This document shows positions 1 to 9,540 of a stretch of DNA of 64,000 bases, piece by piece; within the stretch, counting starts at the first letter, position 1, and every line of letters begins with the position of its first letter. The notes beneath the pieces were generated by a model. The model saw only the letters and a list, made by a program, of their open reading frames with translations. It did not search any database and was not told the DNA's origin. The translations under genes were made by a program, and so were the position numbers. Source of the stretch: Leptolyngbya sp. BL0902 (GTDB lineage Bacteria > Cyanobacteriota > Cyanobacteriia > Phormidesmidales > Phormidesmidaceae); the NCBI RefSeq assembly GCF_016403105.1, contig NZ_CP046155.1:1054001-1118000 (forward strand), read 5' to 3'.

Positions 1-3000
1 TAGAACGGCTAACCCTGTCTGGGGTGCGGGTAGGGCCGTCACAGATTCCCGCCACCGCTACAGATCCCGATACCCTCACGCTTCAGGCCGTGGAGGTGCA
101 GATCAACCCCCGCGATTTGCTGCGGCGAGAATTGACCCTCAATGTGGTGCTAGAGCAAGCGGATCTCTATCTAGAGCAAGCCGCCGATGGCCAGTGGATC
201 GCCCTGGATGTGGAGTTGCCAGAGGCGGAGGACTTGACGCGAGATCCCTGGATTAACGTGCAACCGGGCACCCTTCGCCTGCGGGATAGCCGGGTGGTGC
301 TGGTGCCCTACGACCGCCGTTCCGAGGCCGAGTCCTCCCAGCCGGAGCAGGGTACGACAGATCAGCCCCAGGTGGAGATCACAGCGGTACAAGGGCGCGT
401 GCAGTTTAGCCAGGGGCCAACCGAGGCCACCACCGGGCGGCGCACTCGCCTGAATGGGCTGACCTTTGACATCAGCGGCACCTCGGTGGCGGGGGGGCAA
501 ATTCAAAGCCGAGGATCGGTGCAGTTTCCCACGGTTGGCCCAACCACCGACTCAGGGGCTACCCCAGGGGCTAACCCAGGGGCTAACTCAGGGGCTAACC
601 CAGCGGCAGAAAACTACCCCACCTGGCGGCAGGCGTTGAGCCAGGGGCGGCCCCTGTTTGGGATGGCTCCGGCTCTAGCCCAGGACTCGGCAGCGGCGCA
701 GCCCCTGCGGGCCAGGGCAAACCTCCGCATCCAGGAGGCCACCGTCCCAGAAATTCTGCTGATCGTCGAGTCATTTCTGGAGGAGCCGCTGCCTGTGCAG
801 TTTCCCACCGGAACCGTGAGCGGCACCGTGGATGCGGTCATCGGAGACGGGGATCCCACCTTTACGGGCACCGCACGGGTGGAAGGGGGATCGGTCGTCA
901 CACCCGGTTTGCCAGAACCGATCCAGGATATCCAGGGCGATGTGCGGCTTCAGGGGCGCATCCTAACCTTTGAAAATGTGACGGCGCGGCTGGAGGACAT
1001 CACCGCTAAGGGCGGGGGCACCCTGGATTTGGATGGGGACTACAACCTAGCGGGGCAGGTCAACCCCTTCACGGTGGATCAGGTTGCGGATCTGTTGGGG
1101 ACGTCCCTGCCCGTGGCAACCACCGGGCAGTTTATCGCCGATGTGGCCATGACTGGCCCGCTAACCCAGCCCGTGTTCACCACAGAATTTCTGTCCCAGG
1201 ATGCGGTTGTTGTCGATCAGGTGGCCTTTTCCCAGGTTCAGGCCCAGGCGAGCTTCCAGCGCAACAGCGTCATCATCGACGGGTTTCGTCTGATCCCCCA
1301 GGCGGGGGGCAGCGTCACTGGAAGCGGCCTCTGGACCTTGGGAGATCCCGGTCGCCTCACCCTGGCGATGACGGGAGATCGCCTGCCCGCCGACGCCCTA
1401 GGCCGCCCCTATGGCCTGCCCAACACCGTAGAAATTGGCCCGGTTTCCTTTGAGGCCAACCTGACGGGGCCACCGGATCAACTGGTGGGCCAAGGCCGCT
1501 GGCAAGCACCGCTGGGCACCTATCCCTCCCAGGGGCGGGTAGCCTGGATTGACCAAACCCTGGCCTTTACCGATACCTTTGTGCAGGTGGCGGGGGGCAC
1601 CGTGGCCGGGGAGGGAACCGTGGGGTTAGACCGTCGGCAATGGCAGGCGGATGTGCGGGCCACGGGGCTATCTCTTGCGGCCCTAGGATCGGGGATAGCC
1701 GGAACGATCAACGGTCGCGGCGAACTGCGGGGCACCCTAGAGAACAACCCCCTCGCCACGATGGCGGGGCAGGGCATCGCCCAGGCGGTGCTGGCCCAGG
1801 GTGGTGTTATCAACGGTCGGGGAACGGTGGGCCAAGGCCGCTGGCAGGCCAATGTGGTCGGACGACAACTGCCGATGTCTGCCTTTTCGCCGCCGTTGCA
1901 GGGCACGGGCAGCGGTCAGGTGGCCCTAACTGGCCCGGTGAACAACCTGACGCTGGGGGCGGTGCGAGGTCAGGGACAAGTGGTGTTGTCTGATGGGTTG
2001 GCGACGGCGGCGGCTTTTGCGCCCCAACTGGCGGCGGTGCGAGAACCGCTCAGGGCAGATTTAGCCTGGAATGGACAGTCCATCCAGGTTGCCCAGGCCA
2101 GCACGGCGGGGTTGCGGGCCAGCGGCACCGTGACGCCCCAGCTATCGGGGGCGGCGGCTCCGGGGTTGGCCAATGTGGATTTGAACCTCAGCGCCAACGG
2201 CGTCAACCTAGCGGCGCTGCCCATTCCGGCCCAGGTGGTGCCTGTGCGAGGTGCGGGGTTCTTCGATGGCCGTCTGGTGGGCCGACCGGGCACCTTCCGC
2301 CTCGCCGGAAATGCCCGGTTGGATAACTTTGCCGTGAGTGAGGTCGCCTTTGCCACACCCATGGCGGGGCCAGTAATCTACGACCAACGCCAAGGCTTTA
2401 CGGTGGACTTACGCGACCCCAGCCAGCGGGAAATGGGGGATCGCCTGTTTGCCAGCAGCCAGCAGGATCCCTACGACCTTGCCTTTACCCTACGGCGTAG
2501 CTCTACCCTTGCCGAGGGCCATGTTCGGGGCAGCGACCTCTTTGCCACCCTCACCAATTTGCCCCTAGATGACCTGCGCCTACCCCAGGGCGGGATTGAG
2601 GGGGTGGGGACGATCAGTGGCACCGTGGCCTCGGCGGTGATCAGCGGCAACTGGCGAGAGCCCAACCTTCAGGCGACCTTTGACATTGTCGATCCTGGAT
2701 TGGGCTACCTGGCTCTTCCTGCGGCCCAGGTGATTGGCGATGGGGAAGCGCCCCTGACGGGTGCCAGACCTGCGGAGAATTTGCAGGTGAGCTATGGACG
2801 ACTCCAGGGCACCCTGCGCTACGCCGATCAGGTGGTGAGCCTAGCGCAGGGACGACTCATTACCGCCCTGGGAGAAAGCCACTATCAGCTCGATGGATCC
2901 TACGCCCTAGACGGAACCCAGCAGGTGAACGGCAAGCTGACGGTCTCCAACGCTCAGATCCAGGACGTTTTAACAACCCTAAAAATCTTTGAGCTGTCAG

Positions 3001-5396
3001 ACTTTCGGCTGAACCTGCTGCAACCCCCAGATTGGTACCGACCCGCCACCGCCGCCGATTTGGCCAACCTTGCCACCACCCAGGTGGGAGATCGCAACGC
3101 CACTTTCCTAGAGCAACTCCGACGCTTTGCCGAGGTGATGGAGCTTCAGGATATTCTCACCGCCGAGGCCGAAGCGGCGGTGCTGCCGCCCTTGGAGGGC
3201 CTAGAGGGACAGTTCTCAGGTACGGTGACGGCCCAGGGTGCCCTCCCTCGGCAGGTGCGGGTGGCCATGGACATGACCGGAGCCAACTGGCTATGGCGCG
3301 ACCCCCGCAGCCCCAACGGCATTGCCTACCGTTTAGACACCATCCTGGCTCAGGCCACCTACGACGATGAGGTGCTGAGGCTGAGGCCGATTCAACTGGT
3401 GAGCACCTTTCCGAGCAGCGACCCAGAAAACCCCACGGTGGCCCAGGCGGAACTGAATGGCGAACTGAGCTTCAACGCCGAAGATACGACAAATCGCACC
3501 CTGCGCCTCAACCTCACCAACCTGCCCCTCATGGCCGTGCGGCGACCGCTGCGGATTTCCGACACCTTTGACGGCTTCATCAACGCAGACGCCGCCCTCA
3601 CCGGGAGTCTGGCCAATCCCCAGGTGCGGGGGCGCTTAGCCGTCAACGACGCCACCATCAACCGCCAGCCCGTGGATGTGGCCTCGGCGGACTTCCTCTA
3701 TCAGCAGGCCCGCCTCAACCTCCGCAGCAATGTGGCCATTGAGGATCAAGTTGATCCCCTCGTTCTGCTGGCGAGTGTGCCCTTGCCTATCGCTGGCACC
3801 AACCAGGTTCCCAGCCGCGACGATGTCACCGTCCGCCTGCGGATGAAGGATCAGGGTTTTGCGTTGATTAACCTCTTTACCCAAGCCGTGACCTGGGAAG
3901 AGGGCGCGGCAGAACTCGCCCTAGACGTGGATGGCACGTGGCCCGTTAACAAACCCATCGAAGAAGCCCTTACCTCTCTGGTGGTGACAGGGGCGGCCAA
4001 GTTTGACGGTGTCACCCTCAGTTCCCGCAGTTTGCCAGAACCCCTCACCAACCTGCGGGGGGATGTCACGGTTGTGCAAGGCCCAGGCAACGGCAGTCGC
4101 GACTCCCTCTATTTCAACGGCCTGGTGCTGGATGTGCAAGACCTCCGGGGCGACTTTAGCGCTGGAGAACTGGTGGCCCAGGGCAAACTCAAGGTGCTGC
4201 CCTCCATTGACGATCTGTTTCCTGGACTGGTGGGTGCAAGCCCGCTGGCCGCTGCCGACGACGGGGCCGAACCCGTGGATGACCGCTTCCGCCTCAGCCT
4301 CACCAACATTGCCCTCGACCTCCGCAACCCCGCTGGTACCTACAATGGTCGGCTGGATGGTGACGTGGTGGTAGACGGCAGCCTCTATCTACTGGAGCCC
4401 CTGATTTCTGGCAATTTGCGCCTGTCCAATGGCGTGCTCACCCTGCCCGATTCCCAGGATGAAACCACCCTAGTCGGCGGCGGCGGCGGCAGCGCTAGCC
4501 CCAGCATCTTCCAGCCCCTACCCCCGGTGATGGAGGACTTCTCCATTACCTTGGGAGACAATGTGCGGCTGGCCATTCCGGGGGTGGTGGATGTGAGGGC
4601 TCAGGGCGATCTGAAACTGGTGGGCACGGTGCCAGACATACGGCCCGATGGCCGCATCGATCTGCCGTCGGGGCGCATTAACCTGCTAACCACAGAATTT
4701 CGGCTCACGGGCAACGACAACTACGCCGAATTTAGCGCCACCGATGAAGTCATCGATCCCCTACTGGTGGCCAGCCTATCGGCAGCGGTCTCCGACACCC
4801 TGGGCAACGGCACCAGCCTATCGGCGGCCACGCCCTTTCCCCGCAACGAAGTCCTCGACTCCCCCATCAGCCAACTGGGGCTGACCCAAAACGGGATTCA
4901 AACCATCCGCATCCGTGCCAATGTCAATGGTCGGGCTAGCCGAGTGATTCAACTCCAGGGGGTAGAACTCGCTAGCACGCCCCCCCGCAGCGAAGGGGAA
5001 ATCATCACCCTAATCAGCAACGAATTTCTCACCGCCCTAGAATCTACCCTGGGCAGTGTTTCCGGTGGGGGCGACAACTTCCAAGGGCTATTGGCCTTTG
5101 CCGGATCCGCGATTCTCAACCGCATTCAAAACCTGATTGGCGCTGGCATCGACAACACCGAACTGCGACTCTACTCCGCTTCGCCGCCCGGATCTCAGCA
5201 GGTAGACGTGGGCGGCGAGGTGAGCTTCAACGTTTCCCCCAGCCTGGGTCTGTCGGTACAGAAGACGTTTACCAACGTCACTCCTGCCCTGTTTGGGGTG
5301 CGCTATCGGATTACCGACCAAATTACCGTGCGGGGTGTTACCAGCTATGAACAGTTCAATGAAAATACGGGGGCCATTGTTGAATTCCGGTTTTAA
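1..5396 (+). CDS. tamB: TamB-like translocation/assembly module protein (5' end missing)
   Basis: Very large envelope protein of the TamB (DUF490/YtfN) family, which with Omp85-type partners bridges inner and outer membranes in lipid transport and outer-membrane biogenesis. The visible part is about 1797 residues of repetitive beta-strand-rich sequence with recurrent 'GxGxxxLxG' patterns. It ends in the typical C-terminal DUF490 region (about nt 4500-5396) and a terminal Phe ('VEFRF'), as in outer-membrane-associated proteins. A GTG lies at 24, but the frame stays open to base 3 with similar sequence, so the true start and membrane anchor are upstream of the window. A 15-bp tandem repeat near nt 550-605 encodes a Gly-Ala-Asn-Pro/Ser insert. 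The coding strand continues in tandem to the phosphatase gene after a 144-bp gap. Family call is firm; exact role is inferred from the family. Confidence 0.88.
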   Translation, partial: ERLTLSGVRVGPSQIPATATDPDTLTLQAVEVQINPRDLLRRELTLNVVLEQADLYLEQAADGQWIALDVELPEAEDLTRDPWINVQPGTLRLRDSRVVLVPYDRRSEAESSQPEQGTTDQPQVEITAVQGRVQFSQGPTEATTGRRTRLNGLTFDISGTSVAGGQIQSRGSVQFPTVGPTTDSGATPGANPGANSGANPAAENYPTWRQALSQGRPLFGMAPALAQDSAAAQPLRARANLRIQEATVPEILLIVESFLEEPLPVQFPTGTVSGTVDAVIGDGDPTFTGTARVEGGSVVTPGLPEPIQDIQGDVRLQGRILTFENVTARLEDITAKGGGTLDLDGDYNLAGQVNPFTVDQVADLLGTSLPVATTGQFIADVAMTGPLTQPVFTTEFLSQDAVVVDQVAFSQVQAQASFQRNSVIIDGFRLIPQAGGSVTGSGLWTLGDPGRLTLAMTGDRLPADALGRPYGLPNTVEIGPVSFEANLTGPPDQLVGQGRWQAPLGTYPSQGRVAWIDQTLAFTDTFVQVAGGTVAGEGTVGLDRRQWQADVRATGLSLAALGSGIAGTINGRGELRGTLENNPLATMAGQGIAQAVLAQGGVINGRGTVGQGRWQANVVGRQLPMSAFSPPLQGTGSGQVALTGPVNNLTLGAVRGQGQVVLSDGLATAAAFAPQLAAVREPLRADLAWNGQSIQVAQASTAGLRASGTVTPQLSGAAAPGLANVDLNLSANGVNLAALPIPAQVVPVRGAGFFDGRLVGRPGTFRLAGNARLDNFAVSEVAFATPMAGPVIYDQRQGFTVDLRDPSQREMGDRLFASSQQDPYDLAFTLRRSSTLAEGHVRGSDLFATLTNLPLDDLRLPQGGIEGVGTISGTVASAVISGNWREPNLQATFDIVDPGLGYLALPAAQVIGDGEAPLTGARPAENLQVSYGRLQGTLRYADQVVSLAQGRLITALGESHYQLDGSYALDGTQQVNGKLTVSNAQIQDVLTTLKIFELSDFRLNLLQPPDWYRPATAADLANLATTQVGDRNATFLEQLRRFAEVMELQDILTAEAEAAVLPPLEGLEGQFSGTVTAQGALPRQVRVAMDMTGANWLWRDPRSPNGIAYRLDTILAQATYDDEVLRLRPIQLVSTFPSSDPENPTVAQAELNGELSFNAEDTTNRTLRLNLTNLPLMAVRRPLRISDTFDGFINADAALTGSLANPQVRGRLAVNDATINRQPVDVASADFLYQQARLNLRSNVAIEDQVDPLVLLASVPLPIAGTNQVPSRDDVTVRLRMKDQGFALINLFTQAVTWEEGAAELALDVDGTWPVNKPIEEALTSLVVTGAAKFDGVTLSSRSLPEPLTNLRGDVTVVQGPGNGSRDSLYFNGLVLDVQDLRGDFSAGELVAQGKLKVLPSIDDLFPGLVGASPLAAADDGAEPVDDRFRLSLTNIALDLRNPAGTYNGRLDGDVVVDGSLYLLEPLISGNLRLSNGVLTLPDSQDETTLVGGGGGSASPSIFQPLPPVMEDFSITLGDNVRLAIPGVVDVRAQGDLKLVGTVPDIRPDGRIDLPSGRINLLTTEFRLTGNDNYAEFSATDEVIDPLLVASLSAAVSDTLGNGTSLSAATPFPRNEVLDSPISQLGLTQNGIQTIRIRANVNGRASRVIQLQGVELASTPPRSEGEIITLISNEFLTALESTLGSVSGGGDNFQGLLAFAGSAILNRIQNLIGAGIDNTELRLYSASPPGSQQVDVGGEVSFNVSPSLGLSVQKTFTNVTPALFGVRYRITDQITVRGVTSYEQFNENTGAIVEFRF
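552..606 (+). repeat. 15-bp tandem repeat inside tamB
   Basis: About three and a half copies of a 15-bp unit built on CAGGGGCTAACCC. It encodes a Gly-Ala-Asn-Pro/Ser run in frame, an obvious length-variable linker between beta-rich segments. Confidence 0.8.
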
Positions 5397-5540
5397 ACCT
5401 AGCCCCTGGAGAAACTTTTTTTGATCAGCAGGCATAAATTTTGGGGCATCTTAACCCTGCCTTAAATTAATAATAACCTGGAGCTAAAGGGGAAATTGAT
5501 ATAGTTAAAGTATCCTCTCTTAGTAGGTTTTTGAGCGGCT

Positions 5541-6377
5541 ATGCGCCTCTTCGCCGTCGGTGACATTCATGGCTGTGCAACCGCCCTAGATACCGTATTA
5601 GGCGCAATTTCTCCTCGACCGACCGACCGGATTGTTACCCTCGGCGATTACATTAATAAAGGGCCAGATTCCAAGGCTGTTTTAGACTGCCTGGTGCGCC
5701 TGTCTCGCTGGGGTATTTTGGTGCCCCTGTTGGGCAACCACGAGCTCAAGTTTTTAATTGCGCGGCGCTTAGGCCAAGCCGTCATCAATGGGGAGGTCTT
5801 TGTCGATCAGCACACCCTGGCTTCCTATGCCCCAGATCGGCTCAGCCACCACCCGCTCGCAGCAGAGGTCTCGGTGGATCAGGCCGCCATCCTCCGCCAC
5901 ATCCCCGACAGCCATTGGCAGTTGCTGCAAGACCAAGGGCTGCGATGGTTTTCCACCGATCAGCACATTTTTTTGCACGGCACCCTCGCCACCCACCTGC
6001 CCCTTCTCCACCAGCCCGACCGCGCTATTTTTTGGGATAAGTTAAAGCACCCTGCCCCCCACCCATCCGGCAAAACGCTCATCTGTGGCCACACCCCCCA
6101 ACGCAGTGGGTATCCCCTCAACCTAGGCCACACCGTCTGCCTCGATACAGCGGCCTGCGAAGGGCAGTGGCTCACCTGCCTAGAGGTCAACAGCGGTGAG
6201 ATTTGGCAAGCCAACCAGGAAGGGCATTTGCGCCGTTCTCACCTAGCCGACTATGGCCCTATCCCCCCCACGTTTCCCCACCGGGCCGATCCCCAGTTCG
6301 AGGGAAATCATGGCCTGCCCGCTGGCCCGGTTCCTAGTTGGCCCACCGCTGCCTGTATGGCCACTGCCGCCCCCTAA
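5541..6377 (+). CDS. Calcineurin-like metallophosphoesterase (Ser/Thr phosphatase-like)
   Basis: A 278-residue PPP/calcineurin-type metallophosphoesterase. Metal-binding motifs are in order: GDIHG (residues 7-11), GDYINKG (35-41), GNHE (65-68), and a later CGHT (about residue 187). The second motif has Asn-Lys where classical PPP phosphatases have Asp-Arg (GDYVDRG), a variant I recall in other bacterial relatives. Family members dephosphorylate Ser/Thr proteins or diadenosine polyphosphates; the substrate here cannot be read from sequence. No signal peptide, so cytoplasmic. The last 50 residues are Pro-rich and poorly conserved-looking. The upstream gap has a TATAGT-like element near 5500. 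Confidence 0.85.
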   Translation: MRLFAVGDIHGCATALDTVLGAISPRPTDRIVTLGDYINKGPDSKAVLDCLVRLSRWGILVPLLGNHELKFLIARRLGQAVINGEVFVDQHTLASYAPDRLSHHPLAAEVSVDQAAILRHIPDSHWQLLQDQGLRWFSTDQHIFLHGTLATHLPLLHQPDRAIFWDKLKHPAPHPSGKTLICGHTPQRSGYPLNLGHTVCLDTAACEGQWLTCLEVNSGEIWQANQEGHLRRSHLADYGPIPPTFPHRADPQFEGNHGLPAGPVPSWPTAACMATAAP

Positions 6378-6547
6378 TTCCGCTCCAACCCTGGCCCGAT
6401 CTGGGCCGACCAGAGGTCAGCGGAACAGCCATAGCAAAAGGGCTATAAGTCCGACTGACACTGTGTTACAAACCATTCACGACCCAATGCCTTGTGTTAC
6501 AGTAAGCGGGTAACATGTTTTGCTTTCGGTAGGCTGGTTAATCACAG

Positions 6548-6571
6548 TCTGATCTCAGTGTCTGATCTCAG
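6548..6571 (+). repeat. Direct repeat TCTGATCTCAG in the rbp leader
   Basis: Two copies of TCTGATCTCAG separated by two bases, in the long untranslated region 75-100 bp before the RNA-binding protein start. Two TGTGTTACA-like stretches lie further upstream. Possible regulatory leader; function unknown. Confidence 0.5.
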
Positions 6572-6644
6572 TTTTCGGGTAAATCGGTGAGTACCACTCC
6601 GAATCGAACTTGTCTACATTTCATGTCTAATTTGGAGTTGTGCC

Positions 6645-6974
6645 ATGTCGATTTATGTAGGGAACCTAGCCTACAACGCTACGGAGGGAGACATTACCGA
6701 GGTCTTCGCCGAGTATGGAGCCGTTAGCCGAGTGACGGTGCCCACCGACCGGGAAACCGGACGTCCCCGTGGGTTTGCCTTCGTGGAAATGGAACAGGAA
6801 GCCGACGAAGACGCTGCTATCGAAGCCCTCGATGGCGCAGAATGGATGGGCCGCGAGCTGCGCGTCAACAAGGCTCGTCCCAAGGAAAAGCGGGCAGGTG
6901 GCGGCGCACCTCGGGGCAACTTTGGCGGTCGGGGCAATGGCGGCGGCGGCAACCGCGAGTTCTCTCGCTGGTAA
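6645..6974 (+). CDS. rbp: RRM-domain RNA-binding protein (cyanobacterial Rbp type)
   Basis: A 109-residue protein with one RNA recognition motif. RNP2 is IYVGNL (residues 3-8) and RNP1 is RGFAFVEM (42-49). A Gly/Arg/Asn-rich tail follows from about residue 84. This is the cyanobacterial Rbp architecture; family members bind RNA and several are cold-induced. A GGAG Shine-Dalgarno sits 7 bases before the ATG. The leader is long (over 150 bp after the previous gene's end) and carries a direct repeat, which would fit post-transcriptional control, though that is inference. A strong hairpin terminator follows. Confidence 0.95.
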   Translation: MSIYVGNLAYNATEGDITEVFAEYGAVSRVTVPTDRETGRPRGFAFVEMEQEADEDAAIEALDGAEWMGRELRVNKARPKEKRAGGGAPRGNFGGRGNGGGGNREFSRW

Positions 6975-7034
6975 GCCCAGGACATTTCGGTTGGCCATCT
7001 CGATGGCCCTTTAACCAATCCGTTGTTTAAAGCC

Positions 7035-7068
7035 ATGGCAGGGGAGTGATTATCCTCTGCCATTTTTA
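7035..7068 (+). terminator. Rho-independent terminator after rbp
   Basis: Ten-base-pair stem ATGGCAGGGG / CCTCTGCCAT (one G-T wobble), nine-base loop, then ATTTTTA. A second small hairpin (GGCCAT-CTCG-ATGGCC, 6993-7008) lies between it and the stop codon. Confidence 0.8.
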
Positions 7069-7361
7069 TGGTGGCCCTAGGTTAGCCCCCAGGGCTGAGG
7101 ACTGGCCCTCCTCACAACGCCAACCCGTGGATGCTGCGGGGAGGCTGGGCCACCGGGCGTACCGCTGGGGAGCCCCTAGGGATCTTTCCCTCACCACACC
7201 CCGCCGCCTAGAGTGAGCCGCTCACCCGGCATAAATCAAAGAATAATTTTAGATTTTTGGCCTATTTTCAAGAATTAAACCGCCAAAATCTGGGATTCCT
7301 AGGAGTATAGCCAAGCTGCATCTGGCTTGGTGCCCCTTGTCCCTTTGATCGTCCTGTTGCT
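7069..7361. other. Intergenic region before the histidine kinase
   Basis: With the terminator, the gap from 6975 is 387 bp. The rest holds an A+T-rich stretch (about 7225-7290) suited to a promoter and a small inverted repeat CCAAGC...GCTTGG near 7311-7330. No credible gene. Confidence 0.5.
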
Positions 7362-8765
7362 ATGCGTTTTCAAAATCTTGATGACCTGCGCCTGCTTTGC
7401 CGAGATCAAGCGGCTTTCCAAAAACTTCAGCAGATCTTGGCTGAACAGGACGTCCTCTATCAGCAGTGTGCCACCCAAGTGGCCCAGCAGCTTCGAGAGC
7501 AGCAAGATCTGTCTGCCCAGCAGCGAGCTGCCGAGGCGGCCAGTCAGGCTAAAAGCCAGTTTTTGGCGATGATGAGCCACGAGCTGCGCACTCCTCTCAA
7601 TGCCATTTTGGGTCTGTCATCCCTATTAACTCAGCAGGCCGTGGGGCCGTTAAACGCCAAACAGATAGAATACCTCCACTATATCCAGGCCAGTGGCGAT
7701 CATTTGCTGGCGCTGATTAACGACATTCTAGACTTATCCAAAATTGAAGCGGGCCGGGAACTGCTGCGGCTCTCGACGGTGGATGTGCAGGGGCTGTGCC
7801 AAACCTGTCTCGCCATGGTAGAGCCCCGTGTAGCAGGTAAGCCGATTACCCTGGCGTACCACGTAGATGCCGCCACTGAGACCTGCATGGCCGACGAACA
7901 ACGCCTGAGACAAATGCTGCTTAATCTGCTTTCCAACGCCGTCAAATTTACCGAGCGGGGGCAGGTGCAGCTCACGGTGAAGGCGGTGGGGGCGATGGTA
8001 GAGTTTGCCGTGACCGATACAGGCATCGGGATTCCCAAAGATAAGCTGAAATTGCTGTTCCAACCCTTTACCCAACTGGATGGCAGCCTTAATCGCCGCT
8101 ACGGCGGCACCGGGTTGGGCCTCGCCCTAACCCAACAACTGGCTCAGTGCCACGGCGGCTATGTCACCGTAGAGTCGGTGGTTAACCAGGGGAGTTGCTT
8201 TTTGCTCTACCTTCCCCAAAAGGGCCACCCTGGTAGAGGGGCCTCATTAACGGCATCCTCTTCGTCCATTCACCCCGGCTTAACGGCTCCCGGTCTACCC
8301 TGCCCCGCCCCCTACCTCGTACTGCTGGACTCTGATCCTGAGCGTTCTCACCCCTGGCTGGTCTATTTGCAGCACTGCGGCTGGCAAGTAGAACGCCACC
8401 ACCGATGGGACCAGATCACGACTCCCCAACCCCATGTGTTGGCGATTGCTGTTGGGTCTGAGGATTCTCTGATTTCCCTCGTCCCCGATAGGTGGCCCAC
8501 CCCGCACCCCAAAGTTGTTGTGCTGGTAGACGCTGAGCCGCTGGAACCCTGGCCACCCAATGTTGATAACCCAAAGGTTGATGGCTCAGATGTTGATGGC
8601 TCAGATGTTGATGGCTCAGATGCCAATAGCCCAAACGCCGCTTTACCAGACGTCAACCTGCCGCCATCCCAGGCCGAGTTTCTGAAGCAGATCGCCGACC
8701 TAACGCTAACGCTACCCTTGACCATACCCAAGCTAGAGCGGTTGATTCACTTGGTTTTCCCCTGA
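7362..8765 (+). CDS. Soluble histidine kinase with degenerate receiver-like C-terminus
   Basis: A 467-residue sensor kinase without transmembrane segments. An N-terminal Gln-rich helical/coiled-coil region (about 1-63) leads into a HisKA domain with phospho-accepting His73 in SHELRTPLN. A complete HATPase_c follows: N box LLNLLSNAVKF near 189, DTGIGIP near 219, GGTGLGLAL near 247. After residue about 300 comes a segment starting 'YLVLLDSDPERS' that resembles a receiver/REC fold. It lacks a clear phospho-acceptor Asp, and its end holds a Pro/Asp linker with three VDGSD repeats. No sensory PAS or GAF is present, so signal input probably comes from a partner protein or the coiled coil. No response regulator is adjacent. 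Confidence 0.9.
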   Translation: MRFQNLDDLRLLCRDQAAFQKLQQILAEQDVLYQQCATQVAQQLREQQDLSAQQRAAEAASQAKSQFLAMMSHELRTPLNAILGLSSLLTQQAVGPLNAKQIEYLHYIQASGDHLLALINDILDLSKIEAGRELLRLSTVDVQGLCQTCLAMVEPRVAGKPITLAYHVDAATETCMADEQRLRQMLLNLLSNAVKFTERGQVQLTVKAVGAMVEFAVTDTGIGIPKDKLKLLFQPFTQLDGSLNRRYGGTGLGLALTQQLAQCHGGYVTVESVVNQGSCFLLYLPQKGHPGRGASLTASSSSIHPGLTAPGLPCPAPYLVLLDSDPERSHPWLVYLQHCGWQVERHHRWDQITTPQPHVLAIAVGSEDSLISLVPDRWPTPHPKVVVLVDAEPLEPWPPNVDNPKVDGSDVDGSDVDGSDANSPNAALPDVNLPPSQAEFLKQIADLTLTLPLTIPKLERLIHLVFP

Positions 8766-8866
8766 AGACCGCTACCGCCTACAGAACCGAAAGGTCGGGT
8801 ATAGTGTGGGTCGGTGACGTGCGATGTCCCGTGTGTTGAAGTCTCTCTGCTGCGTAAGTTGCCCCC

Positions 8867-9412
8867 ATGAGTGCCAGCCCTCCCGTTGTCGAAATTTTGT
8901 CTGCCGAAGAAATGCGACGGACGCTCAACCGTCTGGCCTCAGAGGTGATCGAGCGAGGGGGCGACCTGCGCCACCTGCTGCTGTTGGGCATCTACACCCG
9001 TGGAGTGCCCCTCGCCCATATGTTGGCCCATCAAATCCAGCGCATGGAGGAGGTGAAGCTGCCCGTAGGAGCCATCGACATCACCCTCTATCGCGATGAT
9101 CTAGACAAAATCAGCACCCGCACCCCTGCCCGCACCAAAATTCCCTTCGATCTCACCAACAAGGTCGTGATTTTGGTAGACGATGTGATCTACAGCGGAC
9201 GCACCATTCGCGCCGCCCTCAATGCCGTGTTGGACTATGGCCGTCCTAGCGCCATTCGTCTTGCCGTGCTGGTTGATCGGGGCCATCGAGAACTGCCCAT
9301 TCACCCAGACTTTGTGGGTCGCGTGCTGCCCACCGCCAAGGATGAATCTGTCAAAGTCTTCCTCCACGATACCGATGGCCGGGATGGGGTGCAGTTGTTA
9401 AAGCCGGAGTGA
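8867..9412 (+). CDS. pyrR: PyrR bifunctional pyrimidine regulator / uracil phosphoribosyltransferase
   Basis: A 181-residue phosphoribosyltransferase of the PyrR family. It carries the PRPP-binding loop [13 protein letters not shown] (about residues 103-115) and the PyrR signatures '[11 protein letters not shown]' and 'DITLYRDD'. Family members make UMP from uracil and PRPP. In many bacteria they also bind pyr leader mRNA to control attenuation. No pyr biosynthetic gene is in the window, so RNA regulation here is unproven. The next gene, idi2, is 128 bp downstream across a G-tract repeat, so the two are probably separate units. Confidence 0.95.
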   Translation: MSASPPVVEILSAEEMRRTLNRLASEVIERGGDLRHLLLLGIYTRGVPLAHMLAHQIQRMEEVKLPVGAIDITLYRDDLDKISTRTPARTKIPFDLTNKVVILVDDVIYSGRTIRAALNAVLDYGRPSAIRLAVLVDRGHRELPIHPDFVGRVLPTAKDESVKVFLHDTDGRDGVQLLKPE

Positions 9413-9475
9413 GGGGAGTCGGGAGTCGGGAGCCGAGATCTGGAACTTGGGAACTGGGAACTGGGAACTGGGAAT
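9413..9475 (+). repeat. G-tract tandem repeats after pyrR
   Basis: GGGAGTC twice, then a 7-bp unit GGGAACT about four times, directly after the pyrR stop codon. Many GGG runs give G-quadruplex potential on the + strand. The GGGAGTCGGG element recurs near 39560. Confidence 0.75.
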
Positions 9476-9540
9476 CCAGATAGCTGGATGTTTCCCTCCG
9501 CATCCCGTTCTTTTTTACTATGGAACACAGACGTTACTGA

